From an uncultured Caryophanales bacterium (GTDB taxonomy: Bacteria; Bacillota_I; Bacilli_A; RF39; UBA660): DNA of 5,770 bases. The notes under the pieces are model-generated. The model worked only from the letters and a program-made list of their open reading frames with translations, searched no databases and had not been told where the DNA came from. Shown piece after piece: positions 1 to 5,375 of this stretch; position 1 is the stretch's first letter, and the number at the start of each line of letters is the position of its first letter. The stretch is taken from positions 1 to 5,770 of the forward strand of contig CAMIXP010000084.1 of assembly GCA_946402785.1 (NCBI GenBank), written 5' to 3'. A program made the position numbers and the translations under genes.

Positions 1-293
1 TTGATATCAATAAATCTAATTTAGAGAAAATGATTAAAGACGAACAACAATATATTGATGCTTCTCATCAAGCAACAATTGAATTCTCTAATGATGGAAT
101 TAAAGCTGCTGCTGTAACAACGATGGGTGGATTTGGATCAAGTACTGCTGGATTCAATTACTTATTTGAAGTACCAGTAGAAGAAATTAATATGACATTT
201 GATAAACCATTTATGTATCTTGTTCGTGATAAAGATACGGGTGAAGTATGGTTTACAGGAACTGTTTACGAAGTTGTTCAAAAACAAGCTTAA
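1..293 (+). CDS. Serpin (serine/cysteine protease inhibitor), C-terminal part
   Basis: The reading frame is open from base 3 and runs in from outside the window; 96 residues are visible. They match the end of a serpin. First comes the segment SHQATIEFSNDG (residues 21-32), equivalent to the family's 'HKAVLEVNEEGT'. The hinge DGIKAAAVTT (31-40) follows, with small residues at P12-P8. After it come the reactive-centre loop, FDKPFMYLVRD (66-76) corresponding to 'FNRPFLFFIRD', and TGEVWFTGTV (79-88), the final strand. Serpins trap proteases by inserting the cleaved loop into a beta-sheet; the small hinge residues favour an inhibitory type. P14 and P13 are Ile and Lys rather than the usual Thr and Glu. 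From hinge Gly to the FDKPF Phe the loop is about 12 residues longer than in alpha-1-antitrypsin and contains MGGFGSSTAG. Whether the protein is secreted cannot be seen. The Met at base 30 is internal, not the start. Confidence 0.9.
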   Translation, partial: DINKSNLEKMIKDEQQYIDASHQATIEFSNDGIKAAAVTTMGGFGSSTAGFNYLFEVPVEEINMTFDKPFMYLVRDKDTGEVWFTGTVYEVVQKQA

Positions 294-323
294 AAGAAAC
301 TAGCGTACGCTAGTTCTTTTTTT
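294..323 (+). terminator. Rho-independent terminator after the serpin gene
   Basis: CTAGCGTACGCTAG at 300-313 is a perfect 14-base palindrome. It can fold as a 5-bp CTAGC/GCTAG stem with a GTAC loop, extended by flanking AAGAA/TTCTT with one bulged A. Seven T's follow (317-323). It starts directly after the serpin stop codon. Confidence 0.85.
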
Positions 324-342
324 GTGTTTTTTATGTTAAAAT
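314..342 (+). promoter_or_regulatory. Possible weak extended -10 promoter for the 358-3446 cluster
   Basis: TG-T-TAAAAT at 334-342 is an extended -10 (TAAAAT at 337-342). The only -35 candidate 17 bases upstream is TTCTTT (314-319), a poor match lying in the terminator T-run. Transcription would start at about 349, on the SD of the next gene, which leaves almost no leader. It is listed because a promoter is expected after the terminator and this is the best candidate in the short gap. Confidence 0.3.
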
Positions 343-357
343 AAGTTTGGTGATTCG

Positions 358-996
358 ATGCAGTTTGCTTATAATAATAAAACTTATGATATTGTAATCG
401 AAAAGAAAAAGGGTACTAGAAATACCTATATTCGTGTTAAAAAAGATTTAGCAATTCATGTCACTACAAATTATTTTTCATCCACACATAGTATTGAAAA
501 ATTGATACGAGAAAACTATGATCGTATTTGTGATATGATTGATATACAAGAGACAAAAGCACGTAATAATTCTGGATTCTTTTATTTAGGAAAACAGTAT
601 ACGATTGTTTATGGAGATTCTAAAAAAGTGGAGTTTAGGGGAGACAAAGTTTATGTTCCACATGATTTCGATGTAGATGCTTGGTACAAGAAACAAGCAA
701 AAACTTTGTTTTTAGAAAGACTCAATGAAAACTATGAAAAGTATAGTAGAAATATTCCTTATCCAAAACTTCGTATTCGTAAAATGACTTCTCGTTGGGG
801 AGTATGTAATACAAGAAGTCATGTGATTACTCTCAATCTAGAATTAATTAAAAGAGATATTTGTTATTTAGATTATGTTATTATTCATGAAATGACCCAT
901 TTGGTATATGGAGATCATTCTACTCGTTTTTGGAAAGTTGTAGAAGAGAATATGCCAGGATATAAAAAATATAGAGATGAAATGAAGGAATTTTAA
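358..996 (+). CDS. YgjP-like (DUF45/WLM-type) zinc metallopeptidase family protein
   Basis: This 212-residue protein has the features of the YgjP-like metallopeptidase family (Pfam YgjP-like, formerly DUF45), related to SprT/WLM-type minimal gluzincins. The C-terminal half holds SRWGVC (145-150), conserved in the family, then the zinc motif HEMTH (177-181; two His ligands and the catalytic Glu), and the third-ligand region DHSTRFW (186-192, His187). The N-terminal 110 residues form the family's beta-rich part. Length is normal (about 210-240). There is no signal peptide or membrane segment, so it is cytoplasmic. Physiological substrates of this family are poorly known. The ATG at 358 follows GGTGAT (349-354) with a 3-base spacer. 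The stop codon shares one base with the next gene's start (TAATG), suggesting coupled expression. Family assignment is firm; the peptidase activity is inferred from the intact motif. Confidence 0.88.
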   Translation: MQFAYNNKTYDIVIEKKKGTRNTYIRVKKDLAIHVTTNYFSSTHSIEKLIRENYDRICDMIDIQETKARNNSGFFYLGKQYTIVYGDSKKVEFRGDKVYVPHDFDVDAWYKKQAKTLFLERLNENYEKYSRNIPYPKLRIRKMTSRWGVCNTRSHVITLNLELIKRDICYLDYVIIHEMTHLVYGDHSTRFWKVVEENMPGYKKYRDEMKEF

Positions 997-1730
997 TGGT
1001 ACTTACAAGTTTAGAAAATGATAAAGTAAAAGCTCTTGTGAGACTTCAACAAAAGAAGTATCGAGATGAGACCGGTACGTATTTGGTGGAGGGAGAGCAT
1101 TTAGTAGAAGAGGCTTATAAACATGGTTCTATTCTTCAAGTCATTGCGCTAGAAAATATGCCAATTTCTTATGATTGTGATATTCTTTATGTCACAGAAG
1201 ATATTTTAAAAAAGATTAGTTCTTTAGAGAATCCTCCTTCTATGATGGCTTTATGTAAGAAAGAAGAAAATCATGAAATTGTAGGAGATAAAATTTTATT
1301 ACTAGATGGTATTCAAGATCCAGGAAATCTTGGTACGATGATTCGTAGTAGTTTAGCTTTTGGTGTTCAGACGATTATTCTTTCTCCTAATTGTGTGGAT
1401 TTATATAATCCAAAAGTGATTCGTGGGACACAAGGTATGATGTTTCATATTCCCATTATTGTCATGGATACGAAAGATGCCATTACATATATGAAGCAAC
1501 ATCATATTCCTGTTTATGGAACGAATGTTGTGAATGGAGTAGAGGCTTCTTCCTTAACTTCATCTGAAAAAGAAAAATATTGTTTAATTATGGGAAATGA
1601 AGGTTCTGGATTAAGTGATGAAGTATTTGCTTTATGCGATCGAAATCTATATATTCCTATGAATGAACAAGTAGAAAGTTTAAATGTAGGAGTTGCTTGT
1701 AGCATTCTTCTCTATGAACTTGGGAGGTAA
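996..1730 (+). CDS. TrmH/SpoU-family RNA 2'-O-ribose methyltransferase
   Basis: This 244-residue protein carries all three SPOUT motifs of the TrmH/SpoU family. Motif 1 is LDGIQDPGNLGTMIRSS (103-119), with Asn111 and Arg117 at the usual catalytic positions. Motif 2 is IMGNEGSGLS (198-207). Motif 3 is IPMNEQVESLNVGVACSILL (220-239), part of the trefoil knot that binds S-adenosylmethionine. Residues 1-95 match the substrate-binding domain of RlmB/TsnR/YsgA-like enzymes (QQKKYRDETGTYLVEGEHLV near 18-37). It probably methylates a ribose 2'-OH in 23S rRNA or in tRNA; the exact site cannot be told from sequence, so no symbol is given. The start overlaps the previous stop by one base and has GAAGGA (984-989) upstream. 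The last codons include the SD of the following miniprotein. Confidence 0.92.
   Translation: MVLTSLENDKVKALVRLQQKKYRDETGTYLVEGEHLVEEAYKHGSILQVIALENMPISYDCDILYVTEDILKKISSLENPPSMMALCKKEENHEIVGDKILLLDGIQDPGNLGTMIRSSLAFGVQTIILSPNCVDLYNPKVIRGTQGMMFHIPIIVMDTKDAITYMKQHHIPVYGTNVVNGVEASSLTSSEKEKYCLIMGNEGSGLSDEVFALCDRNLYIPMNEQVESLNVGVACSILLYELGR
1722..1727 (+). promoter_or_regulatory. SD site for the 34-residue ORF, inside the end of the trmH-family gene
   Basis: GGGAGG lies five bases before the ATG at 1733 and overlaps the last codons of the methyltransferase. It is one of the best SD matches in the window and is the main reason to accept the short ORF as a gene. Confidence 0.75.
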
Positions 1731-1732
1731 AT

Positions 1733-1837
1733 ATGAAAACTAGTTTACTTATATTTAGTGTTGTAGGGGCACTTGGAATTCTTGTTGTTGCGGCAATTTC
1801 TGCTGTTATTATTTATTTTTGTACCAAAAAGAAGTAG
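1733..1837 (+). CDS. 34-residue single-span membrane miniprotein
   Basis: ATG at 1733, stop TAG at 1835-1837. The peptide starts MKTSLLIFSVVGALG, has one long hydrophobic segment (about residues 5-29) and ends in YFCTKKK. The composition is what a single transmembrane helix needs: Val, Ile, Leu, Ala and Gly, no charges inside, and a lysine cluster at the C-terminus that would sit on the cytoplasmic side. A strong SD (GGGAGG, 1722-1727) precedes it. Its stop codon is built into the SD of rimM (TAGGTGAT), so its translation could influence rimM initiation. It fills the gap between the methyltransferase and rimM exactly. I recognise no family. It may be a real small membrane protein or a coupling leader peptide; its being translated is better supported than any function. 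Confidence 0.7.
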   Translation: MKTSLLIFSVVGALGILVVAAISAVIIYFCTKKK

Positions 1838-1842
1838 GTGAT
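1836..1842 (+). promoter_or_regulatory. SD site of rimM fused to the upstream stop codon
   Basis: AGGTGAT includes the last two bases of the TAG stop of the 34-residue ORF and lies four bases before the rimM ATG. It pairs with the 5' part of the anti-SD (CCACUA side). Ribosomes finishing the short ORF would stop on this site. Confidence 0.65.
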
Positions 1843-1846
1843 TTAG

Positions 1847-2329
1847 ATGGAAGTTGTTTCCATTGGAAAAGTTGTGAATACACATGGAATCAAGGGAGAA
1901 ATTCGAATTCTTTCTCATTTTCCATTCAAAGAAAAAGTATTTGGTGTTGGGAAGAAGATCTTGATTGGAGATCAAACCTATACTATTACGAGTTATCGCG
2001 TTCATAAAGAATTTGATATGGTTACGTTAGATGGATTTCATAATATCAATGATGTATTATTTTTACTTCATAAAAAGGTATTTGTTCCTAAAAATGAAAT
2101 TGAATTAGAAGAAGATGAAGTATTAGATGAAGATTTAATTTCTTATACTGTCTTGACAAATGATGGTAGAAGGGGAATAATAAAGGAAATTTTCTATGCA
2201 AGTGAGCATAATAAAATCTTGAGAATTCAACTAGATCATGAGGTACTTATTCCTTATGAATCACCTATGATTTTGAAAATTAATAAAGAGAATAAAACAA
2301 TCTTAATCGAATTAATTGAGGGTATGTGA
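1847..2329 (+). CDS. rimM: Ribosome maturation factor RimM
   Basis: This 160-residue protein has the two-domain layout of RimM. The N-terminal barrel begins with the signature VVSIGKVVNTHGIKGEIRI (3-21), close to the family consensus 'GKIVNTHGIKGEVRV'. A C-terminal PRC-barrel contains DEDLISYTVLTNDGRRG (94-110), a form of the 'DLIGC.V....G..LG' motif, then LIPY (134-137), and ends in the typical IELIEGM (154-160). RimM binds free 30S subunits through ribosomal protein S19 and helps 16S rRNA maturation. Length is slightly short of the usual 165-180. It overlaps trmD by one base (TGATG), the standard rimM-trmD pairing, but rpsP is not upstream. It ends in TGA followed by a second in-frame TGA, which argues against TGA coding for Trp. 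Confidence 0.93.
   Translation: MEVVSIGKVVNTHGIKGEIRILSHFPFKEKVFGVGKKILIGDQTYTITSYRVHKEFDMVTLDGFHNINDVLFLLHKKVFVPKNEIELEEDEVLDEDLISYTVLTNDGRRGIIKEIFYASEHNKILRIQLDHEVLIPYESPMILKINKENKTILIELIEGM
2318..2323 (+). promoter_or_regulatory. SD site deciding the trmD start
   Basis: GAGGGT inside the end of rimM sits five bases before ATG 2329 and supports that codon over GTG 2326. A second possibility is TGTGAT (2325-2330), four bases before ATG 2335, which resembles the GGTGAT sites elsewhere here but lacks the GG. Confidence 0.45.
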
Positions 2330-3000
2330 TGAATATGAAAATTGATATTTTAACTTTGTTTCCTCATATGTTTCAAGGTGTCTTTGAAGAATCTATTTTA
2401 AAAAGAGCTATTGATGAAGGAAAAGTAGAAATCAATCTTGTTAATTTTAGAGATTATACAAAAGATCCTCACAATAAAGTAGATGATACTCCTTATGGTG
2501 GTGGAGCTGGTATGGTTTTAATGTGTCAGCCAATCTTTGATTGTGTTGCGTCTCTTCGAAAAGAAGATTCCGTTGTGGTTTTACTGACACCAGATGGAGA
2601 AGTATACAATCAAGCAATGGCTTATGAACTTAGTCAAGAGAAGCATTTGATTTTAATCTGTGGGCATTATGAAGGATTTGATGACCGCATTCGTAGTATC
2701 TGTGATCGTGAGATTAGTGTAGGAGACTATGTCTTAACAGGAGGAGAAATTCCTGCGATGGCTGTCGTTGACTCCATTACTCGATTGCTTCCAGGTGTGA
2801 TTACGGAAGAGTCTCACATTAATGATTCTTTTCATGATCAATTATTAGATTACCCAACTTATACAAAACCAAGAGTATATGAAGGAATGGAAGTTCCAGA
2901 GGTTCTTGTATCAGGAGATCATCAAAAAATTGATCAATGGAGAAGAGAAGAAAGTATGAAAAAAACACAAGAGCGTAGACCTGATTTGTTAGAAAAGTAG
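2329..3000 (+). CDS. trmD: tRNA (guanine-N1)-methyltransferase TrmD
   Basis: This 223-residue SPOUT enzyme forms m1G37 next to the anticodon of tRNAs reading CNN, Pro-CGG and related codons, and prevents +1 frameshifting. It begins MNMKIDILTLFPHMF; the family normally starts at the second Met (MKIDxLTLFPxMF), so ATG 2335 is the alternative start. Clear motifs are VDDTPYGGGAGMV (51-63), ICGHYEGFDDRI (110-121) and VGDYVLTGGEIPAMAVVDSI (131-150), the last two forming the knot that binds S-adenosylmethionine. RLLPGV (152-157) follows, then NDSF (165-168), whose Asp166 corresponds to the catalytic Asp169 of E. coli. The C-terminal tRNA-binding domain carries DYPTYTKPRVYEGMEVPEVL (174-193). Nothing is missing. 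The stop codon lies in the SD of the next gene. rplS, the usual downstream partner, is absent. Confidence 0.95.
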   Translation: MNMKIDILTLFPHMFQGVFEESILKRAIDEGKVEINLVNFRDYTKDPHNKVDDTPYGGGAGMVLMCQPIFDCVASLRKEDSVVVLLTPDGEVYNQAMAYELSQEKHLILICGHYEGFDDRIRSICDREISVGDYVLTGGEIPAMAVVDSITRLLPGVITEESHINDSFHDQLLDYPTYTKPRVYEGMEVPEVLVSGDHQKIDQWRREESMKKTQERRPDLLEK

Positions 3001-3005
3001 GTGAT
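2999..3005 (+). promoter_or_regulatory. SD site of the 145-residue gene, fused to the trmD stop
   Basis: AGGTGAT shares AG with the trmD TAG stop and is three bases before ATG 3009. It repeats the arrangement seen before rimM at 1836 and selects ATG 3009 over the in-frame ATG at 3036. Confidence 0.6.
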
Positions 3006-3008
3006 ATT

Positions 3009-3446
3009 ATGTATTCTGTTAATAGTGATAAGAATATGAAGGGTAGACTTGATAATGTATTAATCTTAGATGGTTTTCCAATGGGAAGTGCCAATAGGGT
3101 GTATCAGATTCAAGGATCTCCTATTCGCTGTATTAAGGTAATTGGACGACCTTTAGCATCTCCTATGGTAACAGATTTAGTCATGAAAAAATATCGCAGA
3201 CTCATTGCGTATTTAACAGAATTATTAATTGATGATGATGATTCTGGTGATTCTGTTAGAGAAGCTTTAAATCAAATTGAAAAATTTAAACAAGAAATTA
3301 AGAATAAATATCGAGACTATTTAAAGAAAAAAGACTTAGAATTAATGTCTAAACAGTTGTATTTATTACAAAAAGAAGCAACGGAAAGATATATGGAAAT
3401 TCGAAATAGTTTTATCAAAATGAATGAAGAAAAGAGAAGCAAATAA
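3009..3446 (+). CDS. Unrecognised 145-residue soluble protein downstream of trmD
   Basis: I do not recognise a family. The N-terminal part (11-55) looks like a small globular fold: GRLDNVLILDGFPMGSANR (12-30), then IRCIKVIGRPLASP (39-52). The rest is helical and highly charged: YRRLIAYLTELL (62-73), an acidic IDDDDSGD patch (74-81), and a Lys/Glu-rich stretch from about 83 to 143 that could be a coiled coil. There is no signal peptide or membrane span, so it is probably cytoplasmic. The SD (AGGTGAT) overlaps the trmD stop, so it is co-expressed with rimM-trmD, and it is the last gene before a strong terminator. Its place beside RNA-modification genes suggests but does not show a link to translation. 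The ORF is real by SD, spacing and codon use; its role is unknown. Confidence 0.8.
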   Translation: MYSVNSDKNMKGRLDNVLILDGFPMGSANRVYQIQGSPIRCIKVIGRPLASPMVTDLVMKKYRRLIAYLTELLIDDDDSGDSVREALNQIEKFKQEIKNKYRDYLKKKDLELMSKQLYLLQKEATERYMEIRNSFIKMNEEKRSK

Positions 3447-3464
3447 CTTCTCTTTTATTTTTTT
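3430..3464 (+). terminator. Rho-independent terminator ending the rimM-trmD cluster
   Basis: AAAAGAGAAG (3430-3439) and CTTCTCTTTT (3447-3456) form a perfect 10-bp stem with a 7-base loop, followed by ATTTTTTT. The left arm is coding (the end of the 145-residue protein), and the stop codon TAA (3444-3446) lies in the loop. Confidence 0.9.
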
Positions 3465-3473
3465 AAAAAGTTG

Positions 3474-3509
3474 TTTTTTTTCGACCTTCTTTATGGTATA
3501 CTTTATATT
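3474..3509 (+). promoter_or_regulatory. Sigma-A-type promoter region for the membrane-protein operon
   Basis: Two overlapping candidates exist. The better one is an extended -10, TG-G-TATACT (TATACT at 3497-3502, five of six bases), with only a T-run at the -35 position (3474-3479, 17-base spacer). The second pairs TCGACC (3481-3486, four of six) with TATATT (3504-3509, five of six) at 17 bases. Either would start transcription about 40-50 bases before the ATG at 3557. The site lies just after a strong terminator and before a new gene, as expected. Confidence 0.65.
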
Positions 3510-3520
3510 AGAATAGAGTA

Positions 3521-3559
3521 CATGTAGATACATACAGTAGGGTGGTGAATTACTACATG
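3521..3559 (+). promoter_or_regulatory. Inverted repeat that could cover the start codon of the 604-residue protein
   Basis: CATGTAG (3521-3527) and CTACATG (3553-3559) are perfect inverted repeats of 7 bases, with the SD in the 25-base loop and the ATG in the right arm. Stability is probably modest because of the large loop, so a regulatory role is only possible. Confidence 0.25.
3541..3548 (+). promoter_or_regulatory. SD site that places the start of the 604-residue protein at ATG 3557
   Basis: GGTGGTGA differs from GGAGGTGA at one base. It overlaps the in-frame GTG codons at 3542 and 3545, so those cannot be the initiation codons served by this site; ATG 3557 follows after 8 bases. Confidence 0.65.
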
Positions 3560-5371
3560 GATAATGAAGAAAAAAAGGGATTTAATAGATTTTTCTTTTC
3601 TACAGAACTAGATCGTGGAGATGTACGCGAGACTGGTAGTTTTGAAGTGGAACAAGAAAAACCTAACAAAAGTGAAAATAATAACGATTCTAATCGAAGA
3701 AGAAACAACAATCGTAGAAACAATCGTAGAAGAAATAGTCGTAGTAGAGTAAATCGTTATGCGAATAAAAGAGTCGAAAATAATGTGGATGTAGAACCAA
3801 CCACTCCTGAACAGATTGGAGTCATTCCCTATAATGATGCCGTATCTACCATCAAGAGTGAGGTAACAGGGCCAATTCCATACAATGATTCTATTTCTAC
3901 CATTCAACCAGTAGAGGAAAAAGAAACTATTCCAACTGCTGACTTTAAAGTATTTGGTAGTGAAGAGGAAGTCCTTGAAGAGAAAGAATCTGTTGGACCA
4001 ATTCCATACAATGATTCTATCTCTACGATTAAAAATGAAGCCATTGGACCAATTCCTTATAATGATGCAGTTTCTACTATTAAGAGTGAAGTAACAGGAC
4101 CAATTCCTTATAATGATTCGATTTCTACTATTAAAGATGAAAAAGAAGAATATGCATTGGAAGATGAAATCAACTCTTTAAAAGAAAAAGGAATTCATGT
4201 TGCGGATTCTGTCAGAGATATTGATTTAGATCATACTCTTTTTAGAGATCAATATTTTATTCAAAATCCAGATGCAAAAGATGAAGTTGTAGAAGAAGTA
4301 AAAGAAGCATTAGAAGCTGAGAAGAGTGAACATAAACCAGAATTTAAAATTAGTAAAATCTATCTTAGTTTCCAAACAAGAGTTATTTTATTACTTGTAG
4401 GAGTTGTCTTACTATTTGGTACTGCTTGTTTTATTATTGCATCTACCTTACAAAATAATTCTGTTCGTAAAACAAATTTTGTAGAAAATACAAAAATTAC
4501 TTATGATGTATGTCAGTCTGCTGTTAATCCATATAATGATTTATGCTTAAAAGAGGGAAATATTTATCCTTCTTCTGATTCATCTATCATTCATGTTGGA
4601 TATCAGTATGAAGCTAAATTTGCAAAAGAAATTCCATATGATATGTCTTATCATGTAGTTGTGGTTAATAAGATTTATGATCATAATGATCCTAATAAAG
4701 TATCTTATGAAGATGAAGATTTATTAATTGATAAGAAAGAAGTTCCTGATAATGGAAATCCTGCTACTTTGGATGTAAATGTAGATGTTGATTTCCAAAA
4801 ATATAATCGTTTTGTAAATGAGTATAAAGAACAATATTCTAAAAATGTAGATGGTGTATTAAATGTTATCTTATATCTAGATGATGGAGAAGAGACGAGA
4901 AATGTAGGAGAAGTTAATATACCTTTAGGAGAAAAAGAATTTGCTATTACTTCTAAAAATGTAACAGATTCTAAACAAGTTTATTTACAAGCTACTAGAG
5001 ATTGGACTAATACCAATACGTTATATATTGTTGTTGGATCTGTCTTTGTTCTATTATCTTTATTCTTATTATTCCATTTAACAAAACTTGCTATGTCAGT
5101 AACTGGTAAGAAATCTAAATATCAAGAATTATTACTAAGTATTTTAAATGAATATGATAGACAAATTGTTATTGCAAGAGACGGATATGAATCTGCAGAA
5201 GAAAAAGAAATTATTAAAGCTAATTCTTTCCAAGAATTATTAGATAAAGGTAATTCTTTAAACAAACCAATTATTTACTCTAGAGTTAATAATGTTAAGA
5301 GTGAATTTATTGTTGAAGATGAAACTGTTATTTATAAGTTTGTATTAAAAGAGGCTGATTTGGAGGGATAG
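3557..5371 (+). CDS. Two-span membrane protein with IPYND repeats and a DUF5305-like region
   Basis: A 604-residue protein. Order: an N-terminal cytoplasmic region of about 265 residues with an Arg/Asn-rich tract (41-72) and five IPYND(A/S)(V/I)STI repeats (90-193), then an acidic helical stretch (194-258). TM1 is at about 276-296, preceded by basic residues. An outer beta-rich domain (297-488) has two cysteines, C319 and C330, that could form a disulfide. TM2 is about 489-511, followed by KKSK, and the C-terminal cytoplasmic domain runs from 512 to 604. Charge distribution predicts both ends inside. The C-terminal pattern (EYDRQIVIA at 532-540, SFQELLDKGNSLNKPIIY at 557-574, then YKFVLKEADLE) and the outer domain resemble DUF5305 proteins, which I recall near signal peptidases; this is from memory, not a search. 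No enzyme motif is visible. It heads a unit with two more membrane proteins. The start is ATG 3557 because the upstream GTGs lie in the SD. Confidence 0.82.
   Translation: MDNEEKKGFNRFFFSTELDRGDVRETGSFEVEQEKPNKSENNNDSNRRRNNNRRNNRRRNSRSRVNRYANKRVENNVDVEPTTPEQIGVIPYNDAVSTIKSEVTGPIPYNDSISTIQPVEEKETIPTADFKVFGSEEEVLEEKESVGPIPYNDSISTIKNEAIGPIPYNDAVSTIKSEVTGPIPYNDSISTIKDEKEEYALEDEINSLKEKGIHVADSVRDIDLDHTLFRDQYFIQNPDAKDEVVEEVKEALEAEKSEHKPEFKISKIYLSFQTRVILLLVGVVLLFGTACFIIASTLQNNSVRKTNFVENTKITYDVCQSAVNPYNDLCLKEGNIYPSSDSSIIHVGYQYEAKFAKEIPYDMSYHVVVVNKIYDHNDPNKVSYEDEDLLIDKKEVPDNGNPATLDVNVDVDFQKYNRFVNEYKEQYSKNVDGVLNVILYLDDGEETRNVGEVNIPLGEKEFAITSKNVTDSKQVYLQATRDWTNTNTLYIVVGSVFVLLSLFLLFHLTKLAMSVTGKKSKYQELLLSILNEYDRQIVIARDGYESAEEKEIIKANSFQELLDKGNSLNKPIIYSRVNNVKSEFIVEDETVIYKFVLKEADLEG
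3708..3731 (+). repeat. Tandem 12-base repeat in the Arg/Asn-rich tract
   Basis: ACAATCGTAGAA occurs twice in tandem and sits in the region encoding NNRR-type repeats (protein residues about 51-58). It suggests the Arg/Asn tract grew by slippage. Confidence 0.7.
3824..4135 (+). repeat. Five coding repeats of an 11-residue IPYND(A/S)(V/I)STI(K/Q) motif
   Basis: Copies start at 3824, 3875, 4001, 4052 and 4103 (33 bases each). The spacing is 51 bases (17 residues) except for a 126-base gap between copies 2 and 3. Linkers are SEVTGP, NEAIGP and SEVTGP, so the unit is GPIPYNDxxSTIKxExx. Copies 1-2 and copies 4-5 encode the same 27 residues, yet their DNA differs at 11 of 81 bases, all at silent third positions. 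Confidence 0.92.
5362..5367 (+). promoter_or_regulatory. SD site for the 46-residue ORF
   Basis: GGAGGG lies inside the last codons of the 604-residue protein gene, eight bases before ATG 5376. It is a strong match and supports the short ORF as a translated gene coupled to the upstream one. Confidence 0.75.
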
Positions 5372-5375
5372 AAAT

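Noticed and set aside
30..293. Complete 87-residue gene starting at ATG 30
   Set aside because: The frame is open to the window edge and the codons upstream of 30 continue the serpin alignment; no SD precedes ATG 30.
1745..2005. Minus-strand and alternative + frames over the 34-residue ORF and the rimM start
   Set aside because: They overlap rimM, whose frame is certain, and have Asn/Ser-rich shadow compositions; the + frame from 1819 has no SD.
2327..2338. TGA read as Trp (Mollicutes code)
   Set aside because: rimM ends at the expected place with TGA TGA, trmD starts there, and Trp codons in all genes are TGG.
2819..3094. Minus-strand open frame across the trmD end
   Set aside because: It lies antisense to two well-supported genes; no ribosome-binding site or family features.
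3542..3547. GTG codons as starts of the 604-residue protein
   Set aside because: They lie inside the GGTGGTGA ribosome-binding site, while ATG 3557 has a workable spacing.
3608..3907. Minus-strand open frame of 99 codons opposite the repeat region
   Set aside because: It is Ser/Thr/Ile-rich antisense of the Arg/Asn and repeat codons, with no SD and no recognisable protein.
3824..4135. CRISPR array or recombination repeats
   Set aside because: The repeats are in frame, vary at silent third positions and encode one conserved peptide, so they are protein repeats.
4529..4540. PYND at residues 325-328 as a sixth repeat copy
   Set aside because: Flanking residues (SAVN, LCLKEG) do not match the repeat and the segment lies on the other side of the membrane.
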